DNA of 47,944 bases from JAJRRA01 sp048636595 (GTDB lineage: Bacteria; Pseudomonadota; Gammaproteobacteria; Xanthomonadales; SZUA-36): the NCBI GenBank assembly GCA_048636595.1, contig JAIVWI010000004.1, positions 1 through 47,944 on the forward strand, in the 5' to 3' direction. A program made the position numbers and the translations under genes. Shown here one piece after another: positions 1 to 7,962 of this stretch. How positions within the stretch are numbered: the stretch's first letter is position 1; the number at the start of each line of letters is the position of its first letter. The notes beneath the pieces were generated by a model. The model saw nothing but the letters and a program-made list of their open reading frames with translations, was not told the DNA's origin and did no database searches.

Positions 1-4
1 CTAA

Positions 5-565
5 AAAGCGATAAACTTCTGGCGGATAATTTTTCGGCAAAGCATTCGAGAGCGACGTAAGCGAAAAAAGCAGAACCAACATGCCAGTGATGCTAAACAA
101 CTTAGTCCTGAGCAAGCCAGGGCCAGGCTAGTTAATGATCTCTCCAATGTTCCAACCCCGTGGGGATGGGCGCATTACGAAAAACATACGATTGAAGGAG
201 GCCATCCAGCAACGGCGAATGGCCATTCACACAGTATTTCCGAATCTTTTCATCACTGGGCAGACAGACTGGTACAGGGGAAGCACACTGTTGACGATGA
301 AGAATACAAACGCAAAAGGGAGGGCTGGATGCGGACGCTGGTAGAAGACCGTTACGGACGCTCTGCCATAACCCCTGCAAAGCTGTCAGGAGCTTCCAGG
401 CTTTCTCACGACCAAATGGATAATCTCTCCAGTGAAAGGGTGGATAAAATTGAATCCAGGCTCTTGCGAAAAGGTCAAACGGGCGAATTTTCCCTTAATG
501 TGCGTCAACTAAAGTCGAAAAAAACGGCAGGATTGAAAAACTTGAAGATGCCCTGGGGCTGGTGA
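5..565 (+). pseudogene. N-terminally broken hypothetical protein fragment with two PWGW motifs
   Basis: An open frame of about 186 codons runs from just after an in-frame TAA at 2-4 to the TGA at 563-565. It has no ATG, GTG or TTG before position 329, so a normal start is missing. The upstream half still reads like real protein: a basic stretch (RERRKRKK), then PTPWGW, then VDDEEYKRKREGWMRTLVED followed by RYG. That layout resembles small conserved hypothetical proteins with a PWGW motif and an LLEDRYG-like motif; this is memory-based and unverified. A second PWGW sits at the extreme C terminus (KNLKMPWGW), as if a second copy of the same motif region had been truncated. The real N terminus probably lies left of the window in another frame, or an indel broke the gene. 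Function unknown. Confidence 0.4.
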
Positions 566-645
566 ATCACCTGGCATTTGTACCAACGCGTACTTGAAAT
601 TAAGTACCCTGGCCAGACGATTGGTCAAAAATTAATCACAATTTA

Positions 646-654
646 TGCTATATT
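646..654 (+). promoter_or_regulatory. Candidate extended -10 promoter for the structured leader and small membrane protein
   Basis: TGCTATATT matches the extended -10 pattern TGnTATAAT in 8 of 9 positions and lies in an AT-rich stretch. No well-spaced -35 is evident, which an extended -10 can tolerate. Transcription would begin near 661, exactly where the hairpin-rich leader starts. Confidence 0.4.
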
Positions 655-662
655 TGATATGT

Positions 663-765
663 GAGGGGGTGCAATACTCCCACCGGCGCATCGGAATGTT
701 GCCGGGTTCCAGACAAGGATCAAAAGGAACTTGTAAGTCTCAATCACGTTGAATCCAGATGGACA
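663..765 (+). promoter_or_regulatory. Structured 5' leader, FMN-riboswitch-like at its 5' end
   Basis: The leader of the gene at 846 carries consecutive potential hairpins: GGG/CCC near 666-681, CCGGC/GCCGG at 682-704, and ACAAG/CTTGT near 713-733. Its beginning, GGGTGCAATACTCCC followed by ACCGGCG, closely resembles the P2/J2-3 segment of FMN (RFN) aptamers (GGGGYGnAAUUCCCC-ACCGGCGGU). A 3' stretch, ACGTTGAATCCAGATGG near 747-761, resembles the closing ACGGUUAnAGUCCGGAUGG segment. The central helices and the second FMN-contact region are not recognisable, so this may be a divergent or decayed aptamer, another RNA element, or a coincidence. A covariance-model search with Rfam RF00050 would settle it. 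Confidence 0.3.
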
Positions 766-845
766 GCTGGATGATCGTGCGATCTGCTTACTGTGTCTTG
801 CTCTGCAAAAGAGCCACAGGGTCAGGCAGGAGAGAGGCAATACAA

Positions 846-1217
846 ATGGAGAGAATTATATTTTTATTGATGGTATTGGGTGGTTTGTACTGGCTGATAC
901 ATCGTGTACACAATTCCCGGTCATCTAAATCGTCTCGAAGGCCACTTGCCGGCAGCAGTGATTATGCGAGTAGCGCAGGTAGTATGAGTCTCCATGCTAC
1001 ACCGGGAAACAACTTGCTTGCCAATAACAACAAAATTTGGAAAGCGCGGTGTCAACATATGGGGGGCACGGCGAATGATTCCAATGCTCCTGACGACCAC
1101 AGCAGTGTAAACCAGCACCATCTGATACTCACAGAGGAAGAAGAACACATCGGTGGCTGGGACTCGCCCCACGTCAAGTTCAAGCCATCAAAAACGCAAC
1201 ACGCGACAAAGAGTTAA
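846..1217 (+). CDS. Small single-pass membrane protein of unknown function
   Basis: I chose the ATG at 846 because AGGAGAG lies upstream at proper spacing and the protein then begins directly with a membrane segment (IIFLLMVLGGLYWLI, residues 4-18). The remainder of the 123 residues is polar, rich in Ser, Asn and His, and has no recognised domain. An N-in/C-out or signal-anchor topology is plausible, but I infer no function. The gene follows the structured leader at 663-765. Its stop codon overlaps the stop of the convergent SRAP gene by two bases. An earlier in-frame ATG at 759 would place coding sequence over the leader and lacks a good ribosome binding site. Confidence 0.55.
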   Translation: MERIIFLLMVLGGLYWLIHRVHNSRSSKSSRRPLAGSSDYASSAGSMSLHATPGNNLLANNNKIWKARCQHMGGTANDSNAPDDHSSVNQHHLILTEEEEHIGGWDSPHVKFKPSKTQHATKS

Positions 1218-1972
1218 GCCGCTGCAATTCCCAATACCACGGGCATCCTGACTTCCTGATTGCCAGGGATCTTGATGCCCATGGGTACTGCTTCAATACC
1301 CATGGTTTCGTTCTCATAAGGCCGCAGCAATTCCAGGGCCTGTTCCTTGCTTCCATGCAGCCAGGTTTTCGCTTCTCCTGGATCCCTGAGTAATGCCGGA
1401 CTGCGATGATGGCCCACTGACTTCAATACCTCATTGGGATCCACGGTGATTACCGCCGTGGTCAGGTGAACCGATTGATCAGGCAGGGTAGTGCGGCGGG
1501 CCAGCCCGGCCATCATCCAGCAGGGGGCGTCGGTGGGAAACACCGCGTAAGGCACCTGGGGTTTCACGCGGCTATCGAATTCGTAAAACCAGGAAACCAC
1601 CACGAGAACACGAAATCCGTTTGACCATGCGCCCATGAACGTCGGTGCGAATGGTGCTCCATCCGTACGCAGCCTGGCATTGGCCGTCGAAATGATCCGG
1701 CCTTGCTTATTCATCGGCAGGCGGCCTTCGGAATAAACCGGCAGAAAAGGCCAGATAGCCTCCGCGGGCCTGTCGATCCCGTTGTCCTGGTAGATGACCG
1801 GAAGTGTCTCCCACACCATGGAGTCCGGCTCTGACTTGCGGCGCAGGCGGGAAGGGGAGATGTTGATCCTCGTTGCAGGATCAGCCGGTAGCGCAGATGG
1901 TGGTGTCAGTGATGATGCGAAGGCATAGACTTCGGCCCAGGACAGGTGAGATACAGCGGCTTTTCCACACAT
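1214..1972 (-). CDS. SRAP-domain protein (SOS response-associated peptidase, YedK/HMCES family)
   Basis: Family proteins shield abasic sites in single-stranded DNA by forming a covalent thiazolidine link through Cys2. The hallmarks are visible: MCGK at the start (Cys2), the NAR motif of ISTANARLRTD (Asn98, Arg100), Glu131 in the WFYEF version of the usual WYEW motif, and a His-rich HHRSPALL (His188/189) matching the HDRMP catalytic histidine. The 252-residue length is somewhat longer than typical bacterial members (about 220). The start is fixed because Cys2 must be exposed after Met removal. It stands alone on the minus strand, next to a lipoprotein gene. Confidence 0.88.
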   Translation of the reverse strand: MCGKAAVSHLSWAEVYAFASSLTPPSALPADPATRINISPSRLRRKSEPDSMVWETLPVIYQDNGIDRPAEAIWPFLPVYSEGRLPMNKQGRIISTANARLRTDGAPFAPTFMGAWSNGFRVLVVVSWFYEFDSRVKPQVPYAVFPTDAPCWMMAGLARRTTLPDQSVHLTTAVITVDPNEVLKSVGHHRSPALLRDPGEAKTWLHGSKEQALELLRPYENETMGIEAVPMGIKIPGNQEVRMPVVLGIAAA

Positions 1973-1993
1973 ACCGCTATTCTACCCCCCCTT

Positions 1994-2425
1994 TTACTTC
2001 CGCTTGTGCTTCTTGACCCTTTCGATAATCTCATGCCCGGTCATTCCATCCAGTCTTGCGGCTAGTTTTTCCCGGCTACGTTGTGCGCCAAGGTCGTAGA
2101 CCAACAGGAAATCGATTGCGCTCTCGAGGCTCCTGTAATCAAACTCCGAACCAGTCGTCTTGACTTCTTCCATACTCTTGTCAAAAGCTTTAAGGCTGCT
2201 GCCATCCATAACTATGTCGAGCCCGGTGGCCGTGGCTGCTCCAGGCGCTTCAGTTTTTACGGCTGCTTCTTCCGTGCCGGTTGCGTCTGCAGGCGTAATT
2301 TCTTCTGCTGTAGCCGCAGAGGCATTATCGCCGCCTTGTTCGGGTACCGCACATGCTGAAATTGTAAAAAGAAAAAACAGGGGCACCGTAATCAGGAGGG
2401 TGCTTGCCATATTAGTCTGCTTCAT
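1994..2425 (-). CDS. Small lipoprotein of unknown function
   Basis: The ATG at 2425 is preferred over the upstream TTG at 2446 because GAGG sits about six bases before it. The 143-residue product starts with a type II signal peptide (MKQTNMASTLLITVPLFF) and a lipobox ISAC with the lipidated Cys at residue 25. An Ala/Thr/Glu-rich linker follows. The C-terminal part (DGSSLKAFDKSMEEVK, then LDGMTGHEIIERVKK) resembles a small lipoprotein family I associate with DUF6694, where a short helical domain ends in a DGMTxxEII motif. Residue 2 after the Cys is Ala, so an outer-membrane location is expected under the +2 rule. Function is unknown. Confidence 0.7.
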   Translation of the reverse strand: MKQTNMASTLLITVPLFFLFTISACAVPEQGGDNASAATAEEITPADATGTEEAAVKTEAPGAATATGLDIVMDGSSLKAFDKSMEEVKTTGSEFDYRSLESAIDFLLVYDLGAQRSREKLAARLDGMTGHEIIERVKKHKRK

Positions 2426-2503
2426 TCCATACCTCGATGTTGTCAAGCCTGTTGAGAATTCCCGCTTTTGACCGGCAATTCAGTATTTAATTCAATGGTC
2501 CAT

Positions 2504-3532
2504 TCATCCTCGAATCCCGCTAGCCAGGATGACTTTGAAACCCTGGCCCGTCCTCACCGTTTCTACCCGGGTGAAGTAATCAGCCAACCACGCCGGGTAA
2601 GGCAGGTGGAGATTGCAAACCAGCAGTATTTTACCTGATTCCGCCAGGAAGTCAGCGGCGCTTGCAACAAAGTTTCTGGCGATATCCAGATCATTCCTGA
2701 CTCCCTGGTGAAAGGGTGGATTACTGATGATCCAGTCGAAGTTGCCTTCCAGGCCTGAGAGTCCGTCTGAGGCCAATACTGTGGCTTCCAGGTTATTGGC
2801 CCTGAGAGAACAGCGCGCCGATTCCAGCGCCAGAGCCGATGTGTCGAGTAAAGTCAGCTTGGAAACAGGCTGCAGGCTGAGTGCAGACATTCCTACGACG
2901 CCATTCCCACATGCAAAATCCAATACTTGCCCGCTGGGCTTGAGTTCTTCCAGGGTGTCCAGCAGCAGCCTGGTTCCCTTGTCCAGCTTGCCATGCGCAA
3001 ACGTACCGGGCAGGGAAACGACATTGATTCGTGTGCCTGCAATCATCAGTGGCCAGGTTTTTTTGTAGAGTTCCAGGTCAAACGGATTCGGCGGAATGGG
3101 ATTGCCGGCTCTGAACAGGGTGCAGTGCCGGGCGTTGTCGACTTTGGAAATCGATTGAAAATATGGACTGAGTCTTTTCGCTGAAGACTTGATCCCGGAG
3201 CGGTTTTCTCCGGCAAGCCACAGGATGGATTGCGGGGGCATGGACGATGTGAGTGCGTGCAGCATCATTTCCAGGCGCTCCCGTTCCCGGGGCAATATGA
3301 GCACAATGTCCTGTGCTGTTGAAGCCACTGAGGGAAACAGTCCGAACTCCGCCTTTGCGCCGCTGGAGTTCAGGTAGTTGTAATCGCCAAAGTCCTGCGA
3401 AAATACGCTGACCTGCCGATCGTCCTGCGAGAGCTTGCTGAAACAGGAATCACGGGGCGGGTTGATCAACAGGACTTGCCCGGTGCGCAACAACTCCGCA
3501 TTGCGGCAGATAAGCTGGCTGACGCGCTCCAT
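2504..3532 (-). CDS. rsmC: 16S rRNA (guanine-1207-N2)-methyltransferase RsmC
   Basis: RsmC methylates G1207 of 16S rRNA in the 30S subunit using S-adenosylmethionine. The protein has 342 residues, matching E. coli RsmC (343). It shows the two-domain arrangement: a degenerate N-terminal methyltransferase-like domain, then a catalytic Rossmann domain with the SAM motif VLDFACGNGVVGMSAL and the NPPF-type catalytic motif SNPPFHQG. RlmG is a close paralogue; the length and the absence of an extra N-terminal extension favour RsmC. It starts nine bases after the rimO stop on the same strand, so the two translation-apparatus modifiers are probably co-transcribed. No strong ribosome binding site is visible, consistent with coupling to rimO. 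Confidence 0.85.
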   Translation of the reverse strand: MERVSQLICRNAELLRTGQVLLINPPRDSCFSKLSQDDRQVSVFSQDFGDYNYLNSSGAKAEFGLFPSVASTAQDIVLILPRERERLEMMLHALTSSMPPQSILWLAGENRSGIKSSAKRLSPYFQSISKVDNARHCTLFRAGNPIPPNPFDLELYKKTWPLMIAGTRINVVSLPGTFAHGKLDKGTRLLLDTLEELKPSGQVLDFACGNGVVGMSALSLQPVSKLTLLDTSALALESARCSLRANNLEATVLASDGLSGLEGNFDWIISNPPFHQGVRNDLDIARNFVASAADFLAESGKILLVCNLHLPYPAWLADYFTRVETVRTGQGFKVILASGIRG

Positions 3533-3541
3533 AAGATTTGT

Positions 3542-4873
3542 TCAGCTGTACTCTTCAGTTAATCTGGCGTACAGGTCGTAATCGTCAGCAGATTCAATCT
3601 TGACTTTGACCAGGTTGCCCGCTGCGAGATGCATGCCGTCAGAAATCTGGACGATGCCATCTATTTCGGGCGCATCAGCCTGGCTGCGCGCTACCGCGCC
3701 TTGTTCATCGACACGGTCCACCAACACTTCCTGTATCGATCCGACTTTCATCTGCAGTCGCGCGCGGCTGATCGCGGCCTGGGTCTGCATGAAAGCATTC
3801 CAGCGCTCCTGCTTAAGTTCGTCCGGCACAGCGCCTGGAAATTCATTGGCCCTGGCGCCCTCTACCGGTGAGTAGGTGAAGCAACCCACCCGGTCGAGTT
3901 GGGCCTCGGCCAGGAAATCGAGCAGCGTTTCGAAATCTTCGTCGGTTTCACCCGGAAAGCCAACGATAAACGTGCTGCGGATAACCAGGTCGGGACAGAT
4001 CTCACGCCAGCGGTGGATTCGTTCCAGTGTATTTTCGGCTGCTGCAGGCCTTTTCATCTGTTTTAGAATCCTTGGGCTGCCGTGTTGGAAAGGCACGTCC
4101 AGGTAGGGCAGGATTCGCCCCCCGGCCATCATCGGAATAATTTCATCGACGTGAGGATAGGGATATACATAATGCAGCCGTACCCAGACTCCAAGACTGC
4201 CAAGTGCCTCGCAGAGATCTTTCATGCGCGTCCTGACGGGTTTTCCACCCCAGAAATCCAGCTTGTATTTAAGGTCCACGCCATAGGCTGAAGTGTCTTG
4301 CGAGATGACCAGCAATTCTTTGACACCGGCCTCGACCAGTCTTTCCGCCTCGCTCATGACTTCGCCGGCAGGTCTGCTGACCAGGCCGCCCCGGAGAGAA
4401 GGAATGATGCAGAACGTGCATTTGTGATTACAGCCTTCAGAGATTTTCAGGTAGGCATAGTGCCGTGGTGTCAATTTGATGCCCTGGGGTGGAACCAGGC
4501 TGGTATAGGGGTCGTGTTCCTGCAAGGGAGGCGCATGTTGATGCACTGCGCTGACTACGGCTTCGTATTGCTGGGGCCCGGTAACCGCGAGCACTTGCGG
4601 GTGCAGTTTAAAGATTTCCTTGTCGTCACCACCCATGCAACCGGTGACAATGACCCGGCCATTGGCGTCCAGTGCTTCGCCAATCGCCTCGAGCGACTCG
4701 GCCTTTGCGCTGTTGATGAACCCGCAGGTATTGACTATGACAATATCTGCGCCTTCATAGTCCGGGCTGATTTCGTAGCCATCCGTACGCAACTGGGTCA
4801 GGATGCGCTCTGAGTCGACCAGGGCCTTCGGGCAGCCCAGGCTGACCATACCGATTTTCCGCTGTTCAGTCAT
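3542..4873 (-). CDS. rimO: Ribosomal protein uS12 methylthiotransferase RimO
   Basis: RimO is a radical-SAM enzyme that adds a methylthio group to Asp89 of ribosomal protein uS12. The 443-residue product from the ATG at 4873 matches the E. coli length (441). The upstream ATG at 4912 falls inside a REP palindrome and is unlikely. The N-terminal MTTase domain has cluster cysteines at residues 14, 50 and 79. The radical-SAM motif CNHKCTFC supplies Cys148, Cys152 and Cys155. A C-terminal TRAM domain closes the protein. The SLGCPKALVDSE start and KISEGCNHKCTFC are typical of RimO rather than MiaB. It leads a two-gene unit with rsmC. Confidence 0.96.
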   Translation of the reverse strand: MTEQRKIGMVSLGCPKALVDSERILTQLRTDGYEISPDYEGADIVIVNTCGFINSAKAESLEAIGEALDANGRVIVTGCMGGDDKEIFKLHPQVLAVTGPQQYEAVVSAVHQHAPPLQEHDPYTSLVPPQGIKLTPRHYAYLKISEGCNHKCTFCIIPSLRGGLVSRPAGEVMSEAERLVEAGVKELLVISQDTSAYGVDLKYKLDFWGGKPVRTRMKDLCEALGSLGVWVRLHYVYPYPHVDEIIPMMAGGRILPYLDVPFQHGSPRILKQMKRPAAAENTLERIHRWREICPDLVIRSTFIVGFPGETDEDFETLLDFLAEAQLDRVGCFTYSPVEGARANEFPGAVPDELKQERWNAFMQTQAAISRARLQMKVGSIQEVLVDRVDEQGAVARSQADAPEIDGIVQISDGMHLAAGNLVKVKIESADDYDLYARLTEEYS

Positions 4874-4886
4874 GGCTGCACACAGC

Positions 4887-4950
4887 TGTAAGAGCCCGCT
4901 TGCGGGCGACATTCAGAGCTTGAAGATTCGCCCGCAAGCGGGCTCTTACA
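4887..4950. repeat. REP-like inverted pair (BIME), 23-bp arms
   Basis: A unit at 4887-4909 (TGTAAGAGCCCGC...GGGCGA) is followed after 18 bases by its exact reverse complement at 4928-4950. Each unit is itself an imperfect hairpin (CCCGC-TTG-CGGG) led by TGTAAG, the pattern of GTAG-type REP sequences. It lies between the rimO and cation-efflux genes. The spacer (CATTCAGAGCTTGAAGAT) is nearly the same as in the pair at 5936-5999, so the whole 64-bp block is the repeated unit. Confidence 0.9.
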
Positions 4951-4956
4951 TGCACG

Positions 4957-5865
4957 TTAATCCTTAACATCGGGTTCGAAGAAAAGCCAACTGACCGAAG
5001 TAAATTCACTCCGGAGTGCCCTTTCAACCTTGTTGATGGCTGCGATCAGGTCAATTTCCGACCCCGTAGGCGCCATCCTGGCCTTAACCGCGACCATTGC
5101 GTCGGGACCAAACTGCATGGTGATCAGGTTATAAACCTCGTCTATTTCGGGACGCTGCTTGAGAAACTGCTTCATTTTCGCCAGTTCTGTCGGTTCAATA
5201 CTTTGACCGATCAGTAGATCCTTGACTTCCACTGCTACGAAAAAAGCGACTACGATCAGTAGTACACCGATGGATATCGTGCCCAAAGCATCCCACATGG
5301 GATTACCGGTGATGTAGGTCGCAAATATGGCTGTAAGAGCAAAGACCAGCCCCAGCAGGGCGGCAATATCCTCACCAAACACAACGATCAACGCACTGCT
5401 TCGGCTATTCCTGAACCATTGAAAAATACTGCGCCCGTACCGTTCTTTGTTCACTTCCCTCAGGCAACCCCAGAGCGAAATTGATTCGGCGACGATGGCG
5501 AACACAAGCACGATAATGGCGACCCACGGATACGACAACGGTGTTGGGTGCAATAATTTATGTACGCCTTCGTACAAGGAAAACATGCCGCCAACGCTGA
5601 ACAGGATGACGGCGACCAGGAAAGACCAAAAGTAAATGCTCTTGCCGAATCCCAACGGGTGATCATCCGTAGGCGCCTTTTTTGTCTGGCGCAGGCCGAG
5701 GATCAGAAGCAGCTGATTGCCGGAGTCTGCAACCGAGTGGATCGCCTCTGCCAGCATGGCGCCTGAACCTGTTATCGCGGCGGCCACGCCTTTGGCTACC
5801 GCGATTGCGGAATTGGCAAACAGGGCAAACAGGATGGATTTCAGTGAATCAGCCTGGCCGGCCAT
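4957..5865 (-). CDS. Cation diffusion facilitator family transporter
   Basis: CDF proteins are inner-membrane antiporters that export divalent metals such as Zn(II), Fe(II) or Mn(II) in exchange for protons. This 302-residue protein has about six membrane segments. The TM2 metal site HSVADSGNQ has His43 and Asp47. DHPLGFGKSIYFWSF marks the TM2-TM3 loop, and TM5 carries FGEDIAALLG (Glu165/Asp166). A cytosolic C-terminal ferredoxin-like domain follows (from about residue 215). The His-x3-Asp plus Glu-Asp pattern resembles the ZnT9-like (SLC30A9) branch, so metal choice cannot be read from sequence. Flanked by REP pairs on both sides; no metal-responsive regulator is adjacent. Confidence 0.87.
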   Translation of the reverse strand: MAGQADSLKSILFALFANSAIAVAKGVAAAITGSGAMLAEAIHSVADSGNQLLLILGLRQTKKAPTDDHPLGFGKSIYFWSFLVAVILFSVGGMFSLYEGVHKLLHPTPLSYPWVAIIVLVFAIVAESISLWGCLREVNKERYGRSIFQWFRNSRSSALIVVFGEDIAALLGLVFALTAIFATYITGNPMWDALGTISIGVLLIVVAFFVAVEVKDLLIGQSIEPTELAKMKQFLKQRPEIDEVYNLITMQFGPDAMVAVKARMAPTGSEIDLIAAINKVERALRSEFTSVSWLFFEPDVKD

Positions 5866-5935
5866 GGGGCACTCTCGTCATTTATTCGCGGGAAGACGGG
5901 ATTATGAGTGCTTACCCCTAATCACTCAAGCCTGA

Positions 5936-5999
5936 TGTAAGAGCTCGCTTGCGGGCGGCTTTCTGAGTTTGAAGATTCGCCCGCAAGCGAGCTCTTACA
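5936..5999. repeat. REP-like inverted pair (BIME)
   Basis: Units at 5936-5958 (TGTAAGAGCTCGC...) and 5977-5999 (inverted) are separated by 18 bases. It is the same 64-bp block as 4887-4950 with compensating changes in the arms (GAGCTC for GAGCCC on both sides), plus one imperfect end (GGGCGG). The compensated changes argue that the palindrome itself is maintained. Confidence 0.88.
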
Positions 6000-6008
6000 A
6001 TAAGGGCA

Positions 6009-7355
6009 TCACTCGTCGGAAAAATGATGCCCGTTGATGGAAAATTGAAAACCAAGGCGATTTTCCGGCATGACAATCGTTAGAGTCTTGTCCCGGCGGT
6101 TGCGCTTGATCGTGAATTCCACTTCATCCCCCGGCTTGAGATCGCGCAGGGCACGCATCATGTCGGCCGGCGTATCGACGGCGGTCGTTCCTATTTCCAG
6201 CACCACGTCACCGGACAGAAGGGTGTATGCATTGCCTTCTTTTGCCTTGATTACGAGTACACCGCGTTCTGTTTTGAAATACTCACCCAGGTCTTTATTG
6301 ATCGTGGTTAGTTTCAATCCCTGCGAATGAGGCAGCCCGAACCAGATATCTGCTTCGCGCATAGCGTGTTGCCCGAAATCTGACATTTCCAGCATTTCCA
6401 AATGAATATCATCGCCGAGCGAAGGGTATTCACCATCCGGGCCGCTAAACATGTAGCTCATGGATTCGATTCTTTCCGTCAGCGCTTCTACCCGGGCAGC
6501 CAGGGCTTCCTCGTCGATTTCCGGAACCACGATGCGTTCTATGATGACTTCCAGTTCACCTGGTGCCACAGGGGCGCCCGATTCTTCGGGTATCCTGATC
6601 AATGACTGCCAGGAACGGGGCTCGCGTTGTTCGGCTGTTACCATGTAGTCCCATTTCTCTCCATCACGAATGACGCTGATAGCGAGTTCTTCCCCCGCTT
6701 TTGTTTCACTCATGACCTCGAAAACGGATTTTCCATCCGGGGCATGGGTGCCGGAAGTCAGGTCCTCGCCACGAATTGAAACCATGATATCGTTCTGTTG
6801 CAGGCCGGCGCGTTCCGCCGGGCCATCGGGGGAAACACCGATAATTTTCACGCCTTCCGATGTCTGCTCACCCAGGATTACGCCAATCACAGCCCGGTCG
6901 CCGAGGTTGATAGCGCGATACCGGTGGCGCTCTTGTTCTTCCATGGCCAATTCCCGGTGCGCTCTTGCGACTTCGCGGGAGGCTTCGCGTAACTCACGAT
7001 GCAACCGGCTTAATTCTTCACGCTGCAGTGCGGTTTCCTCACGCTGCAAGGCGCGTGCCTTCGCCATTTCTTCGCGCTGCCGGGTGGTTTCTTCACGCTG
7101 CAAGGTACGTGCCCTCTCCATTTCAGACCGCTGCCGGGATACTGCTGCTCTTGCCAGTTCAGCTGCCTTCAGCGCTTCAACGCGTGTCCTTTCGGCTTCT
7201 TTCAGCATGGCCTCGTATTCGGCCTTCTCTTCTTCAGATATTGCCTGGGAATCACTGGCGGGGCCTGTATCTGGAGTCTCCGATACGGCTTGTAGTGGCG
7301 CTGCCATGGCCATCAGGGCTGTTATAAGTATTGCGAGATAACATGGTTTGTTCAT
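6009..7355 (-). CDS. Exported coiled-coil protein with two PDZ domains, ECF-operon member
   Basis: The 448-residue protein has a Sec signal peptide (cleavage likely after LQA, residue 23). A long charged coiled coil follows (about residues 40-150) with repeated LQREETxRQREEM-type segments. A first PDZ domain lies at about 153-242 (GVILGEQTSEGVKIIGVSPD, then GPAERAGLQQNDIMVSI), then a helical linker and a second PDZ at about 345-430 (ERGVLVI...DVVLEI). No protease triad is visible, so it is not a DegP/DegS-type enzyme. It probably acts as a periplasmic scaffold or sensor. As the last gene of the sigma/anti-sigma unit it may sense or relay an envelope signal; this is inference. Confidence 0.8.
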   Translation of the reverse strand: MNKPCYLAILITALMAMAAPLQAVSETPDTGPASDSQAISEEEKAEYEAMLKEAERTRVEALKAAELARAAVSRQRSEMERARTLQREETTRQREEMAKARALQREETALQREELSRLHRELREASREVARAHRELAMEEQERHRYRAINLGDRAVIGVILGEQTSEGVKIIGVSPDGPAERAGLQQNDIMVSIRGEDLTSGTHAPDGKSVFEVMSETKAGEELAISVIRDGEKWDYMVTAEQREPRSWQSLIRIPEESGAPVAPGELEVIIERIVVPEIDEEALAARVEALTERIESMSYMFSGPDGEYPSLGDDIHLEMLEMSDFGQHAMREADIWFGLPHSQGLKLTTINKDLGEYFKTERGVLVIKAKEGNAYTLLSGDVVLEIGTTAVDTPADMMRALRDLKPGDEVEFTIKRNRRDKTLTIVMPENRLGFQFSINGHHFSDE

Positions 7356-7385
7356 CGATCCATATTCCTTTTCAAGGCTTCCTGT

Positions 7386-7949
7386 CTACAAAGACGCCAT
7401 CCGGTGGTATTCCCGTCGCAATTGATTTTGATAAAGCTGCGACAGGTCCAGCATGAGGTTGATACGCTGGCTCCAAAGGTCCACGGAATCGGGGCGCCTG
7501 CTGAGCTCCTCATCCACCTGTGCTACCAGGTCTTCGAGTTCAACCTGGTAAACAACCGAAGCAGTAGGCATTACGCCGGCCTGCGACCGGATTTTTTGTA
7601 AATTGGATTCCAGCTGTTGCGACAAAGAGATCAAAGAATCCAGGGTATTGGTCCGGGGACCATCGCTCGATGCAGGGGGTTTTACCTGGGTGGTCTGTAA
7701 CTGTTGCGCACCGGAAGTGCCGGATGGAATGCTGTAAGGCCGGTAGACGAATACACCCACGGCCAGGATTACGGTTGCTGCAATTGCCAGTGTGCTTCCA
7801 GCCAGAGTGACTATCCGCTTGCGGCTTTTCTGCTTTCGCAAAGCGGCTTCTATCATCGGCCAGTCGTCGGCCTGCGGTGATACCAGGGGCAGGCTTCCCA
7901 GGTTCAATGGATCCCTTTCATGTTGCATGATTAGTACCTTTGCAGTCAT
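7386..7949 (-). CDS. Single-pass membrane protein, candidate anti-sigma factor
   Basis: The gene sits 13 bases after the ECF sigma gene on the same strand, the usual place for an anti-sigma factor. The 187-residue product has a cytoplasmic N terminus of about 44 residues, one membrane segment (IVTLAGSTLAIAATVILAVG, residues about 46-68) and a periplasmic helical region. No HxxxCxxC zinc anti-sigma motif is present, so the assignment rests on position and topology. An internal ATG at 7928 (MQHERDPLNLG) has a better ribosome binding site (AAAGG) than the ATG at 7949 and may be the true start. Confidence 0.65.
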   Translation of the reverse strand: MTAKVLIMQHERDPLNLGSLPLVSPQADDWPMIEAALRKQKSRKRIVTLAGSTLAIAATVILAVGVFVYRPYSIPSGTSGAQQLQTTQVKPPASSDGPRTNTLDSLISLSQQLESNLQKIRSQAGVMPTASVVYQVELEDLVAQVDEELSRRPDSVDLWSQRINLMLDLSQLYQNQLRREYHRMASL

Positions 7950-7962
7950 TTGTCGTCATTCT

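Noticed and set aside
4298..4813. 171-codon plus-strand ORF inside rimO
   Set aside because: Antisense shadow of the radical-SAM gene.
6670..7341. 223-codon plus-strand ORF opposite the PDZ protein
   Set aside because: Antisense of the coiled-coil region; Ser/Arg/Ala-rich composition is the mirror of the Glu/Arg repeats.
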